A stretch of DNA of 64,000 bases, taken from positions 2,680,801 through 2,744,800 of the forward strand of contig NC_013889.1 of assembly GCF_000025545.1 (NCBI RefSeq). The letters are read 5' to 3'. Shown here in pieces: positions 26,181 through 34,743 of this stretch. The number at the start of each line of letters is the position of its first letter. Position 1 is the stretch's first letter. This DNA comes from Thioalkalivibrio sp. K90mix (lineage in GTDB: Bacteria; Pseudomonadota; Gammaproteobacteria; Ectothiorhodospirales; Ectothiorhodospiraceae). The notes beneath the pieces were generated by a model. That model was not told the DNA's origin, ran no database searches, and was given only the letters and a program-made list of their open reading frames with translations. The position numbers were made by a program, and so were the translations under genes.

Positions 26181-28019
26181 ATGGAAAACCTTACGCTGAC
26201 CACCGAGATGATCGTGGTGCTCGCGCTGCTGGCGTTCACCATCTTCCTGTTTGTGACGGAGGTCATCCGTGTGGACCTGGCTGCCATCTCGGTGATGGTG
26301 CTGCTCGGCCTGCTGACGCTGGTGCCCGGGCTCGGGCTGCTGGTCGCGCAGGACGAACTGTTCAGCGGTTTTGCCTCCAATGCGGTGATCGCGATCATCG
26401 CGGTGATGATCATCGGCGCCGGGCTCGACAAGACCGGCGTAATGCACAAGGTGGCCGCGTTCATCATGCGCGTGGGCGGTACCACCGAGAAGAGCATCAT
26501 TCCGACGGTCTCCGGTACCGTCGGCGTGATCTCGAGCTTCATGCAGAACATCGGCGCGGCCGCGCTGTTCATGCCGGTGATGAGCCGGATCTCCAGCCGC
26601 CTCGGGATACCACTGTCGCGCCTGCTGATGCCCATGGGTTTCGCCGCGATCGTCGGCGGCACCATCACCCTGGTCGGTTCCAGCCCGCTGATCCTGCTGA
26701 ACGACCTGCTGCCATCGAACATGGAGCCCTTCCAGCTGTTCGACGTGACCCCGATTGGCCTCGCGCTGCTCGCCACCACCATCGTCTACTTCGTGGTGCT
26801 GGGCCGTTTCGTACTGCCATCGGTCAAGTCCAAGTCCGCGCAGCGCGAGAGCGCCCAGGAGTACTTCCAGCGGGTCTACGGCCTGTCCTACGAGATCCAC
26901 GAGGTCTTCGTGCCTGAGAAGGACCCGCTGGTGGGCCGCACCGTGGCCGAGATCGAGCGCGAGACCGGGATCGCGATCGTCGGCACCTACGTGCGCGACG
27001 AGCTGCGCATGGCCCCCTGGACCGGCTACGAGATCCAGGCCAACTCGCACCTGGCCGTGCTCGCCAGCCCCGAGCGCATGGAAAAGCTGTGCGAGGGCAC
27101 GCGCAAGCGGCCGACCACCCGCCTCGACGTATTCGCGAATGCGCTGGACACCAGCCGCTCCGGGGTGGCCGAGGTCGCCATCGCGCCAGGGTCCAATCTC
27201 GCCGGCAAGACCGTCACCGAACTGGCCATGCGCCAGACCTATGGCCTGTCAGTGATGCGAATCCAGCGCGGCAGCGAGACCTTCGGCGAGGGCCTGCGTG
27301 ACATCCCACTGGAGATCGGCGACATCCTGGTCGTGCACTGCACCTGGGAGTCACTGGCGCGCCTGGACAAGGATCGCGATTTTGTCGTGATCACTTCCGA
27401 CTACCCGCGCGAGGAACTGCGTCCTTCCAAGGTCCCGCATGCGCTGTTCTTCCTGGCGCTCACGGTGGGCCTGATCCTGTTCACCGACCTGATGCTGTCG
27501 GTCGCGCTGCTGACCGGCGCACTGGGCATGATCCTGACCGGCGTGATCAGCCTCGACGACGCCTACCGCTCGGTCAGCTGGAAGACCGTGTTCCTGCTGG
27601 CCTCGCTGATACCGCTGGGGATGGCGGTGGAGAACACCGGCACCGCCGCCTGGATTGCGCAGAACACGCTGGAGCTGCTGGGGACCGTCCCGCCCTGGGT
27701 GCTGCAGGCGACGATCTTCGCGCTGGCCACGTTCTTTACGCTGGTGATGTCCAATGTCGGCGCGACCGTGCTGCTGGTCCCGCTGGCGATCAACTTCGCG
27801 GTCGCCGCCCAGGCGGCGGGTATGGAGGCCGACCCGCGCGTTTTCGCGCTGACCGTGGCGATCGCCACCTCGAATTCCTTCCTGATCCCGACCCACCAGG
27901 TGAACGCCCTGATCATGGGCCCCGGTGGTTACCGGGTGAAGGACTATATGAAGGCGGGTGGCATCATGACAATCCTGTTTGCCGTGGTCGCCATGTTCAT
28001 GCTCAACCTGATTTTCTAG
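26181..28019 (+). CDS. SLC13-family (DASS) permease with two RCK-C domains
   Basis: 612 aa. N-terminal membrane block (residues 10-235), then two soluble TrkA-C/RCK-C modules at roughly 245-320 and 335-415 (VGRTVAEIERETGIAIVGTYVRD... and AGKTVTELAMRQTYGLSVMRIQRG), then a second membrane block. This layout is typical of bacterial divalent-anion:Na+ symporters and sulfate/thiosulfate-type permeases. Conserved S-N-x-G-A/T motifs appear as MQNIGAAALF and SNVGATVLL. Transported anion unknown; sulfate, a dicarboxylate or an inorganic carbon species are all possible. It is 48 bp upstream of phosphoribulokinase in the same direction, probably one transcript. Confidence 0.85.
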   Translation: MENLTLTTEMIVVLALLAFTIFLFVTEVIRVDLAAISVMVLLGLLTLVPGLGLLVAQDELFSGFASNAVIAIIAVMIIGAGLDKTGVMHKVAAFIMRVGGTTEKSIIPTVSGTVGVISSFMQNIGAAALFMPVMSRISSRLGIPLSRLLMPMGFAAIVGGTITLVGSSPLILLNDLLPSNMEPFQLFDVTPIGLALLATTIVYFVVLGRFVLPSVKSKSAQRESAQEYFQRVYGLSYEIHEVFVPEKDPLVGRTVAEIERETGIAIVGTYVRDELRMAPWTGYEIQANSHLAVLASPERMEKLCEGTRKRPTTRLDVFANALDTSRSGVAEVAIAPGSNLAGKTVTELAMRQTYGLSVMRIQRGSETFGEGLRDIPLEIGDILVVHCTWESLARLDKDRDFVVITSDYPREELRPSKVPHALFFLALTVGLILFTDLMLSVALLTGALGMILTGVISLDDAYRSVSWKTVFLLASLIPLGMAVENTGTAAWIAQNTLELLGTVPPWVLQATIFALATFFTLVMSNVGATVLLVPLAINFAVAAQAAGMEADPRVFALTVAIATSNSFLIPTHQVNALIMGPGGYRVKDYMKAGGIMTILFAVVAMFMLNLIF

Positions 28020-28067
28020 ACTCCCTTTCCACCACCTTTGCGCAACCCGTTTGCAAGGAGAAATCCC

Positions 28068-28958
28068 ATGTCCCAGAAGCATCCCGTAATTGCGGTGACC
28101 GGTTCCTCGGGGGCCGGCACCTCCACCGTCAAGCGCTCGTTCGAGTCGATCTTCCGTCGCGAACAGATCAACCCGGTCGTCATCGAGGGCGACAGCTTCC
28201 ATCGCTATGACCGCAAGGCGATGAAGGAGGCCATGAAGAAGGCCGCCGACGAAGGCAATCAGCATTTCTCGCATTTCGGTCCCGAGGCCAACCTGTTCGA
28301 TCGCATCGAGGATCTGTTCAAGACCTATGGCGAGACCGGCCAGGGCCAGAAGCGCTACTACCTGCACTCCGACGAGGAAGCCGCCGCCCACAACGAGCGT
28401 CTCGGCACCAACCTCGGCCCGGGCGAGTTCACCCCCTGGGAAGAGATCCAGCCGGGTACCGACCTGATGTTCTACGAAGGCCTGCACGGCCTGGTCGTGA
28501 ACGGTGAAGTAAATGCCGCGCAGCACGTGGATCTGGGCATCGGCGTGGTGCCGATTGTGAACCTCGAGTGGATCCAGAAGATCTTCCGCGACAACGCCGA
28601 GCGCGGCTATTCCGCCGAGGCCATTGTGGACACGATCCTGCGCCGCATGCCGGACTACGTGAACTACATCACCCCGCAGTTCGGCCACACCGACATCAAC
28701 TTCCAGCGCGTGCCGACGGTGGACACCTCCAACCCGTTCATCGCCCGCGACATCCCCACCCCGGACGAAAGCATGGTGGTGATCCGCTTCAGGGAGCCGA
28801 AGAAGTTCGGCGTGGACTTCCCCTACCTGCTGAACATGCTGCCCGATTCCTTCATGTCCCGGCCCAACACCATCGTGGTGCCCGGCGGCAAGATGAGCTT
28901 CGCGATGGAGGTCATCCTCGCGCCGATCATCCACGACATGCTGGCGCGTCGCGGCTGA
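28068..28958 (+). CDS. phosphoribulokinase (class I)
   Basis: 296 aa with AAGGAG before the ATG at 28068. Length and sequence fit the octameric proteobacterial type (PrkB/CbbP). The P-loop is TGSSGAGTST near residues 11-20, followed by VVIEGDSFHRYDR with the catalytic Asp, and HYFGPEANL-like HFSHFGPEANLFDRIE. It phosphorylates ribulose 5-phosphate to ribulose 1,5-bisphosphate, the committed Calvin-cycle step. RubisCO is not in this window. It follows an SLC13 permease closely and ends with a clear terminator, so the two may form one unit. Confidence 0.95.
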   Translation: MSQKHPVIAVTGSSGAGTSTVKRSFESIFRREQINPVVIEGDSFHRYDRKAMKEAMKKAADEGNQHFSHFGPEANLFDRIEDLFKTYGETGQGQKRYYLHSDEEAAAHNERLGTNLGPGEFTPWEEIQPGTDLMFYEGLHGLVVNGEVNAAQHVDLGIGVVPIVNLEWIQKIFRDNAERGYSAEAIVDTILRRMPDYVNYITPQFGHTDINFQRVPTVDTSNPFIARDIPTPDESMVVIRFREPKKFGVDFPYLLNMLPDSFMSRPNTIVVPGGKMSFAMEVILAPIIHDMLARRG

Positions 28959-28983
28959 GCACAAGCGCTCCGGAAGTTCCCCT

Positions 28984-29009
28984 AGCCCCGCTCCGGCGGG
29001 GCTTTTTTG
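28984..29009 (+). terminator. Rho-independent terminator after phosphoribulokinase
   Basis: AGCCCCG-CTCCGG-CGGGGCT followed by TTTTT. It lies 25 bp after the phosphoribulokinase stop and closes the SLC13-prk unit. Confidence 0.9.
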
Positions 29010-29067
29010 TGGCTGCAGGCGTTTGGGCTAGCATTCCGGCGATCCTGCAAAGACCGATGGAGTTGCC

Positions 29068-29526
29068 GTGTTCGGAGTGTTCGGGCCGCGCCCCGCGCAA
29101 CAGATGGAACGCTTTCGCAGCCGCTACACCGGCCGCTCGCTGATCGTGCATCAGGGCTTCGAGGGCGACTGGCTGGAGGAGCTGCTGAAGCAGCCCGGCG
29201 GCGGCGGGCACTTCCGCATCGACAGCCGCCGCCTGCCGGCGCGGCGTCCCACGCCGATCGAGTGGCTGGTACAGACCCATGTGCTGCCACTGGCGCTGCC
29301 CCAGCCGCTTTATCTGGACGTCCGCGAGGACGCAATCCTCGCGCGCCACCTGATGCGGGGCGAGCGTGCGGTCCACCCCTCCGAGATCGCCTGGTTCCTG
29401 GAGGAGCTGGACACCCGCCACCATGCCCGCCTGGAGTTCGCGGAGAACGACCGGATGACCATCCGGCGCGGCATCCCCGAAACCGACAACGAGGCCCTCA
29501 GCATGCTGGAGCAGCTAGGGCTGTGA
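29068..29526 (+). CDS. protein of unknown function upstream of a FIST protein
   Basis: 152 aa with a GTG start at 29068 and GGAG upstream. No signal peptide or membrane segment; rich in Arg, Leu and Glu. Features are RRLPARRPTPIEWLVQTHVLPLALPQPLYLDVREDAILARHLM in mid-protein and a C-terminal LEELDTRHHARLEFAENDRMTIRRGIPETDNEALSMLEQL helix-rich region, here quoted only by landmarks RRLPARRPTPIEWL and ETDNEALSMLEQL. I do not recognise a family. Its stop overlaps a GTG in frame with the FIST gene, so the two are likely co-translated. Confidence 0.65.
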   Translation: MFGVFGPRPAQQMERFRSRYTGRSLIVHQGFEGDWLEELLKQPGGGGHFRIDSRRLPARRPTPIEWLVQTHVLPLALPQPLYLDVREDAILARHLMRGERAVHPSEIAWFLEELDTRHHARLEFAENDRMTIRRGIPETDNEALSMLEQLGL

Positions 29527-29543
29527 CGGAACCAAGGACCCCG

Positions 29544-30671
29544 ATGGAACGCTTTGTCAGTACCGCCGCCAGCGGCCATGATCCGCGCACCCTCGCCACG
29601 GAACTGATCCAGGGGCTGGGCGCGTTGCCGCCCCGGGAGCCGGAGACCGTGCGCGTGGGCTTTATCTACGTCTCCGACGCGCTGAGCCGCAATGCCCGCC
29701 TGGTCATGGACACGCTGCGCAAGGAACTCGGGGTAGACCATTTCGTCGGCGGCATGGGCATGGCCGTAATCGGACCGTATCAGGAGTTTTACGAAGACCC
29801 GGCGATCACCCTGATGGTCGGCGACTTCCCGGCCAGTTCGGCACGCGTGATCCAGCGTCCGGTCCACAGCCTGGACGAGCTGAAGCAGGCCCTGGACGGC
29901 TTTCTCGACCCCGCCACCCCGGGCCGCCTGCTGCTCAATGCCGATCCGCGCACGGAGGGTGTGGAGGCCGTGCTGACCGAGATCGGCGACCAGACTGCCT
30001 GGTTCGCCACCGGCGGCATCCACTCCGGCGAGGAGGGGGCGGTGCAGATCGCCGATGGTGTGGTCGCGTCCGGCATCACCGGGCTGGCGCTGCGTGACGA
30101 CGTCGCGATCGCGGCGCGACACAGCCAGGGCTGCACCCCACTGCCCGGCCAGCACGAGTTGACCGAGACCTGGCGCAACATCATCGTGCAGCTGGACGGT
30201 CAGCGGGCGCTGCCGGCATTCAAGGGCATCATCGGCGACGTCCTGTCGCGCGACCTGGAGCGGGCGCTGGGCTACATCCTGGTCGGCTTCCCGATCCCGG
30301 GCTCCGACACCGGTGACTACCGGGTCCGCAATATCATTGGCGTGGATCTCGACCAGGAAGTTCTTGCGGTCGGCGAGCTGCTGGAGCCCGGGCAGAAGAT
30401 CCTGTTCGTGCGCCGCGACGGCCAGGCCGCCCGCGAGGACCTCGAACGCATGCTGGAGCAGATCCGCGCCCAGGCCCCCAACGGCATTCGCGGGGCGGTC
30501 TATGTCTCCTGCATCGGGCGCGGGCGTCACCAGTTCGGCCAGGAAGGCACGGAACTGGCGATCGTGCAGCAGGGTCTGGGAGATGTGCCCCTGGTCGGCT
30601 TTTTCGCCAATGGCGAGATCTTCGCCAACCGCCTGTACGGCTATACCGGGGTCCTCACCCTGTTCACCTGA
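29544..30671 (+). CDS. FIST-domain protein
   Basis: 375 aa from ATG 29544 (AAGGA upstream); an in-frame GTG at 29523 overlapping the previous stop would add 7 residues. The N-terminal FIST domain (~30-220) and C-terminal FIST_C domain (~230-360) are indicated by FIYVSDALSRNARLVMDTLR, AIAARHSQGCTPLP and the GAVYVSCIGRGRHQFGQEGTELAIV tail. FIST proteins are small-ligand sensor modules, usually fused or linked to signalling proteins. Here it is free-standing with a small unknown protein, and no kinase or cyclase is next to it. Ligand unknown. Confidence 0.85.
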   Translation: MERFVSTAASGHDPRTLATELIQGLGALPPREPETVRVGFIYVSDALSRNARLVMDTLRKELGVDHFVGGMGMAVIGPYQEFYEDPAITLMVGDFPASSARVIQRPVHSLDELKQALDGFLDPATPGRLLLNADPRTEGVEAVLTEIGDQTAWFATGGIHSGEEGAVQIADGVVASGITGLALRDDVAIAARHSQGCTPLPGQHELTETWRNIIVQLDGQRALPAFKGIIGDVLSRDLERALGYILVGFPIPGSDTGDYRVRNIIGVDLDQEVLAVGELLEPGQKILFVRRDGQAAREDLERMLEQIRAQAPNGIRGAVYVSCIGRGRHQFGQEGTELAIVQQGLGDVPLVGFFANGEIFANRLYGYTGVLTLFT

Positions 30672-30685
30672 ACCAAGGGACTGAC

Positions 30686-31720
30686 ATGCAATACCGCAAA
30701 CTGGGACGTACCGATATCGAGGTCAGCCTGATCGGCCTGGGCACCATGACCTGGGGCGAGCAGAACACCGAGGCCGAGGCCCACGAACAGCTGGACTACG
30801 CGCTCGATCAGGGCGTGAACCTGATCGATGCCGCCGAGATGTACCCGGTCCCGCCGCGCGCGGAGACCCAGGGCCTGACCGAGACCTATATCGGCAACTG
30901 GCTGGCGAAACGCGGCAACCGCGACCAGGTGGTGCTGGCCAGCAAGGTCGCCGGCCCCGGCATGATCGACTACCTGCGCGGCGGCCCGCAGCTGAACCGC
31001 GAACACATCGAGCAGGCCCTGAACGACAGCCTGAAACGTCTGCAGACCGACTATCTGGATCTCTACCAGGTCCACTGGCCCGCCCGTTCCACCAACTTCT
31101 TCGGCCAGCTCGGCTACGTCCACAAGCCGGATGCAAGCGCGACCCCGATCGAGGAGACCGCGGCAGCGCTGAAGGCGGTGGTCGAGAGCGGCCGCGTGCG
31201 CACCATCGGCATCTCCAACGAGACCCCGTGGGGCTTCATGGAGTGGATCCGCGCCCATGACCGCGGCCTGTCCGAACGCATCGTCACCATCCAGAATCCC
31301 TACAACCTGCTCAACCGCAGCTTCGAGGCGGGGCTGGCCGAGATGGCCATCCGCGAGGACGCCGGCCTGCTGGCCTATTCGCCGCTGGCCTTCGGCATGC
31401 TCTCCGGCAAATATCTGGACGGGGCGAAACCCGAAGGGGCGCGCCTGACGCTGTTCGAGCGCTTCCAGCGCTACAGCAACGAATCGGGCCTGGCCGCCAC
31501 CGCGGAGTATGCACGCCTCGCGCGCGATCACGGCCTGACGCCGTCGCAGCTGGCGCTGGCCTTCATCAACCAGCAGCCCTTCGTGACCAGCAACCTGGTC
31601 GGGGCGACCACGATGGACCAGCTGCGCGAGAACATCGCAACCGTCGACATCACCCTGTCCAACGCCGTGCTGGAGGCCATCGAGGCCATCCACGCCCGCT
31701 ACACCTACCCCTGCCCGTAA
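30686..31720 (+). CDS. tas: aldo/keto reductase, Tas family
   Basis: 344 aa. The N terminus MQYRKLGRTDIEVSLIGLGTM and the stretch AEMYPVPPRAETQGLTE are close to E. coli Tas. AKR catalytic residues are recognisable: Asp in NLIDAAEMY with Tyr, Lys in VLASKVAG and His in QVHWPAR. The (beta/alpha)8 barrel NADPH-dependent reductase acts on carbonyls; Tas in E. coli is linked to tyrosine starvation survival but its physiological substrate is unclear. It begins 14 nt after the FIST gene and is followed 17 nt later by the TatD gene. Confidence 0.92.
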   Translation: MQYRKLGRTDIEVSLIGLGTMTWGEQNTEAEAHEQLDYALDQGVNLIDAAEMYPVPPRAETQGLTETYIGNWLAKRGNRDQVVLASKVAGPGMIDYLRGGPQLNREHIEQALNDSLKRLQTDYLDLYQVHWPARSTNFFGQLGYVHKPDASATPIEETAAALKAVVESGRVRTIGISNETPWGFMEWIRAHDRGLSERIVTIQNPYNLLNRSFEAGLAEMAIREDAGLLAYSPLAFGMLSGKYLDGAKPEGARLTLFERFQRYSNESGLAATAEYARLARDHGLTPSQLALAFINQQPFVTSNLVGATTMDQLRENIATVDITLSNAVLEAIEAIHARYTYPCP

Positions 31721-31737
31721 ATCCGGGACGGGGCCCG

Positions 31738-32520
31738 GTGCACCTGATCGATACACACGTCCACCTGGACCTGGACGCGTTCGACCCGGATCGCCCGGCG
31801 GTGCTGGACCGCGCCCGCGCCGCCGGGGTGCAGGAGCTGGTCCTGCCAGGCGTCACCCGCGCGCGCTGGCCGGACCTCGACGCCCTCCACCGCCAGCACG
31901 CGGGTCTGCATATCGCCTACGGCCTGCACCCGATTTTCCTGCAGGATCATGCGGACGCGGACCTCGACGCCCTGGAGGCCTGGCTGGAGATGCACCCGGA
32001 GGCCATCGCGGTCGGCGAGATCGGGCTCGATGGCTACAAGGACGGGCTGGACTGGGACCGCCAGTGGCGCTTCTACACGCGGCAGCTGGCGATCGCCCGC
32101 GAACGCGACCTGCCGGTGATCATCCACAGCCGCCGGGCGCTGGACGCGGTCCTGAAGGGCCTGCGCCAGTACCCCGGCGTGATCGGCATCCTGCATGCCT
32201 TTATCGGCTCGCCGCAGCAGGCCCGGCAGGCGGCGGATCTCGGCTGCTGCCTGGGCATCGGCGGGCCGGTCACCTACGAACGTGCGAAACGACTGCACCG
32301 CGTGGTGCGCGAGGCCCCGCTGGAGGCCCTGGTCGTGGAGACCGACGCCCCGGATCAGCCGCTGGCCGGGCACCAGGGCGAGCGCAATGAACCCATGATG
32401 ACCGCCGAGGTGAACCGCCATCTGGCCCGCCTGCGGGACATCGACCCGGCCGAGATGGCTATAATCACGTCACAAAATGCACGCCGGGTCCTCCGGCTCC
32501 CGAACGACCCGGATTCATGA
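31738..32520 (+). CDS. TatD-family hydrolase (YjjV-like)
   Basis: 260 aa with a GTG start. Metal ligands of the TatD amidohydrolase barrel are visible: DTHVHLD at residues 5-11, Glu in AVGEIGLDGYKDG, His in VIIHSRRA, His in GILHAFIG and Asp in VVETDAPDQPL. The family acts as a Mg/Mn-dependent 3'-5' exonuclease or deoxyribonuclease. The closest subgroup by sequence is YjjV-like rather than TatD proper, but this is a judgement. The stop codon overlaps the tcdA start (ATGA). Confidence 0.9.
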   Translation: MHLIDTHVHLDLDAFDPDRPAVLDRARAAGVQELVLPGVTRARWPDLDALHRQHAGLHIAYGLHPIFLQDHADADLDALEAWLEMHPEAIAVGEIGLDGYKDGLDWDRQWRFYTRQLAIARERDLPVIIHSRRALDAVLKGLRQYPGVIGILHAFIGSPQQARQAADLGCCLGIGGPVTYERAKRLHRVVREAPLEALVVETDAPDQPLAGHQGERNEPMMTAEVNRHLARLRDIDPAEMAIITSQNARRVLRLPNDPDS

Positions 32521-33248
32521 GCACGCCCCACAATCCCTACAGCGAACGCACGGACCTCCTGCTGGGTCCCGATGTCACCGCCGGCCTGCGCGACCGGCAT
32601 GTATTCATCGCCGGCCTCGGCGGCGTCGGGAGCTATGCCGCCGAGGCCATCGCCCGCGCCGGGGTGGGGCGCATGACCCTGGTGGATCACGACGTGGTTG
32701 CCGCCTCCAACCTGAACCGCCAGCTGGTGGCCCTGCGTTCCACCCTGGACCAGCCCAAGACCGCGGTGATGGAGGCGCGCATCCGGGACATCGACCCGAA
32801 GATCGAGCTGAACATCCAGCGCGAGTTCCTGCGCCCGGACAGCATCGTCGATCTGGTGCCGGACGACGCCGACTTCGTGCTCGACGCGATCGACTCCATC
32901 GCCTGCAAGGCCGCGCTGGTCGCCGGGGCCCAGCGCCGCGGCCAGGCGGTGATCTCGAGCATGGGGGCCGGCGGGCGCATCGACCCGACGGCCGTGCGGG
33001 TCGGCCCACTGGAGGCCACCCGCGTCTGCCCGCTGGCAAGGCAGATGCGCAAGAACCTGCGCCGCGTGGGTGCGCGGCTCGACTACCCCGTGGTGTTCTC
33101 GATCGAGCAGCCGCGCAAGGGCACCGAGCACCGCCCGGTCGAGGGGGGCCGCCCGCGCTCGGTTAACGGCACGATCTCCTACCTGCCCGCAATCTTCGGC
33201 CTGACCGCCGCCGGCCACGTGATCCAGACCCTGATCGCCCGCGCCTGA
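32517..33248 (+). CDS. tcdA: tRNA threonylcarbamoyladenosine dehydratase (TcdA/YgdL)
   Basis: 243 aa. E1-like Rossmann nucleotide-binding motif VFIAGLGGVGSYAAEAIARAG near residues 24-44, then VDHDVVAASNLNRQ, the ATP-binding Asp/Arg loop. The KPRKGTEHRPVEG-like EQPRKGTEHRP segment and the SYLPAIFGLTAAGHVIQTL tail match YgdL/CsdL. It uses ATP to cyclise t6A37 in ANN-decoding tRNAs to ct6A. The family Cys for activation appears around ATRVCPLARQM. Overlaps tatD-like gene by 4 nt. Confidence 0.94.
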   Translation: MSTPHNPYSERTDLLLGPDVTAGLRDRHVFIAGLGGVGSYAAEAIARAGVGRMTLVDHDVVAASNLNRQLVALRSTLDQPKTAVMEARIRDIDPKIELNIQREFLRPDSIVDLVPDDADFVLDAIDSIACKAALVAGAQRRGQAVISSMGAGGRIDPTAVRVGPLEATRVCPLARQMRKNLRRVGARLDYPVVFSIEQPRKGTEHRPVEGGRPRSVNGTISYLPAIFGLTAAGHVIQTLIARA

Positions 33249-33259
33249 CACACACAACC

Positions 33260-33294
33260 CGGTCATTGCGAAGCGCGAAGCGACGCGGAAATCG
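33260..33294. repeat. short dispersed-type palindromic motif
   Basis: GGTCATTGCGAAGCGCGAAG continuing through GCGACGCGG resembles the GTCATTGCGAGCGAAGCGA-type motif scattered in intergenic DNA of many bacteria. Only this single copy is seen in the window. It lies between two convergent genes, tcdA and the 33348 gene. Confidence 0.35.
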
Positions 33295-33347
33295 ACCGAC
33301 ACTGCCCCCGACCGCACGGCACACGCAGGGGTCATCGCAGTACTTCG

Positions 33348-33989
33348 TTATTCGTCGAAGACCGCCTCGATGCGGGTCTGAATGTGCTGGTCGGCGTCCG
33401 GGCCGTACTGCGTGCTGGCGGGGTCGAAGCCGTCGCAGAAGGCGTAGGCGAACTTCAGGTCCTTCACGCCCAGGGCGCCGAACAGACGCGCCTCGAAGGA
33501 GTGATCCTCCGCGTTCTGGATCAGCGTAGGCCAGCCATCCGCCCCCGGTGCCAGCGCGGGGCCGAAGAACACGACCCCCGGCAGGTTCTTCAGGCGCAGG
33601 GCACAGGTGCCCTCGGTCACCCCGGCCATCGGCAGGAAATCGATGGTGCGCGACAGGCGCTGCTTGCGGTTGAAGGCGATGTCGATCTCGCCGCCGGCGG
33701 CGCGGATCGCCGGCGCCTCGGCCTCGAACGCCAGGGTCTCCAGCCCCGCCGCCCGCCAGGCCTCCAGGTCCTGCGCGCCATGGCGGCTGGGCAGGAACAG
33801 GTAGGCGGGCTTGGTGATCGCCCGAATCGCCTCCAGCAAGGCTTCGGAGTACGCCGGGGCGTTGACCAGCACACCGCCCAGCTCGCGGTCGTCGATCAGC
33901 CAGACGGCCGGGTCCGAGTCGCCCACGCGGTAGATGCTGCGATCGCGCAACTCAACCAGCGGCGCACTGATCAGGGGTTTACTGGCCAT
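33348..33989 (-). CDS. uncharacterised protein, possibly a degenerate metallo-beta-lactamase fold
   Basis: 213 aa from ATG 33989, which overlaps the plsC stop region. The order of elements resembles an MBL-fold hydrolase: DPAVWLIDDRELGGVLVNAPAYSE like the first strands, then AYLFLPSRHGAQDLEAWRAAGLETLAFEAEA at the position of the HxHxDH metal motif, quoted here as FLPSRHGAQD. Only one His and one Asp of the motif remain, so hydrolase activity is doubtful. The C terminus (FGALGVKDLKFAYAFCDGFD) has no match I know. It is the last gene of a plsC-containing minus-strand unit. The MBL relation is a hypothesis from pattern alone. Confidence 0.55.
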   Translation of the reverse strand: MASKPLISAPLVELRDRSIYRVGDSDPAVWLIDDRELGGVLVNAPAYSEALLEAIRAITKPAYLFLPSRHGAQDLEAWRAAGLETLAFEAEAPAIRAAGGEIDIAFNRKQRLSRTIDFLPMAGVTEGTCALRLKNLPGVVFFGPALAPGADGWPTLIQNAEDHSFEARLFGALGVKDLKFAYAFCDGFDPASTQYGPDADQHIQTRIEAVFDE

Positions 33990-34734
33990 GCGGTTCCTCC
34001 GACGACGGTTTCGCGGCACGCGGCTCGATCCCGGCCATGGTGGTCTCGATCCATTCCTCGGCTTCGTTTAGCACCTCGACCGGCTTGCGCCCGGCGGTCT
34101 CGATCGGCGGGCCGACCACCACCTCGATGGTGCCGGGGTAGCGCCGGAGGCCCTTTTTCGGCCAGAAGCTGCCGCTGTTCAGCGCCACCGGCAGCACCGG
34201 ATAGCCGGTGCGCGCCGCCAGTATCGCGCCACCCTGGCGGTAGCGCCCGTGCTCGCCCGGGGCCACGCGCGTGCCCTCGGGGAAGACGATCACCCAGCGG
34301 CCCTGATCCAGGCGCTGCTGGCCCTCCGCGACCAGATTCTCCAGGGCCTGACGCCCGGCCTCGCGGTCGATCGGGACTGGATCGAGCATCGACAGCGTCC
34401 AGCCGAACAGGGGGATGCGCATCAGTTCGCGCTTGAGCACCCAGGTCTGCATCGGAAAGATCGCCACAAAGGCGACCGTCTCCCAGGCGGACTGATGCTT
34501 GGACAGCACTACATGCGGTCGCGAGGAGTCGATGTGCTCGGTGCCCCGCACCCGGTAGTCAACACCACAGGTGACGCGCAGCCACCAGACATTGAAGCGC
34601 CCCCACTGGGTCAGGACGCGATAGCGCGCCGGGCGCGAGAGCGGCCAGATCAGCGGCGGGACCAGCAGTCCGAACACCAGCGTGGAGCCGATGAACCCCA
34701 GCTGGAACAGCAGGCCGCGGATCAGGGGGAGCAT
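33979..34734 (-). CDS. plsC: 1-acyl-sn-glycerol-3-phosphate acyltransferase
   Basis: 251 aa. N-terminal membrane segment (IRGLLFQLGFIGSTLVFGLLV), then the acyltransferase motifs: block I as SKHQSAWETV (H-x4-E variant of H-x4-D), block II as KRELMRIPLFGW, block III as FPEGTR and block IV as ILPV-like YPVLPVALNSG. It transfers an acyl group to lysophosphatidate to give phosphatidate. It lies next to glyS, in the place where gmhB-plsC follows glyQS in related genomes; gmhB is absent here. The 3' end overlaps the next gene by 11 nt. Confidence 0.92.
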   Translation of the reverse strand: MLPLIRGLLFQLGFIGSTLVFGLLVPPLIWPLSRPARYRVLTQWGRFNVWWLRVTCGVDYRVRGTEHIDSSRPHVVLSKHQSAWETVAFVAIFPMQTWVLKRELMRIPLFGWTLSMLDPVPIDREAGRQALENLVAEGQQRLDQGRWVIVFPEGTRVAPGEHGRYRQGGAILAARTGYPVLPVALNSGSFWPKKGLRRYPGTIEVVVGPPIETAGRKPVEVLNEAEEWIETTMAGIEPRAAKPSSEEPHGQ

Positions 34735-34743
34735 GGGGCGGCG

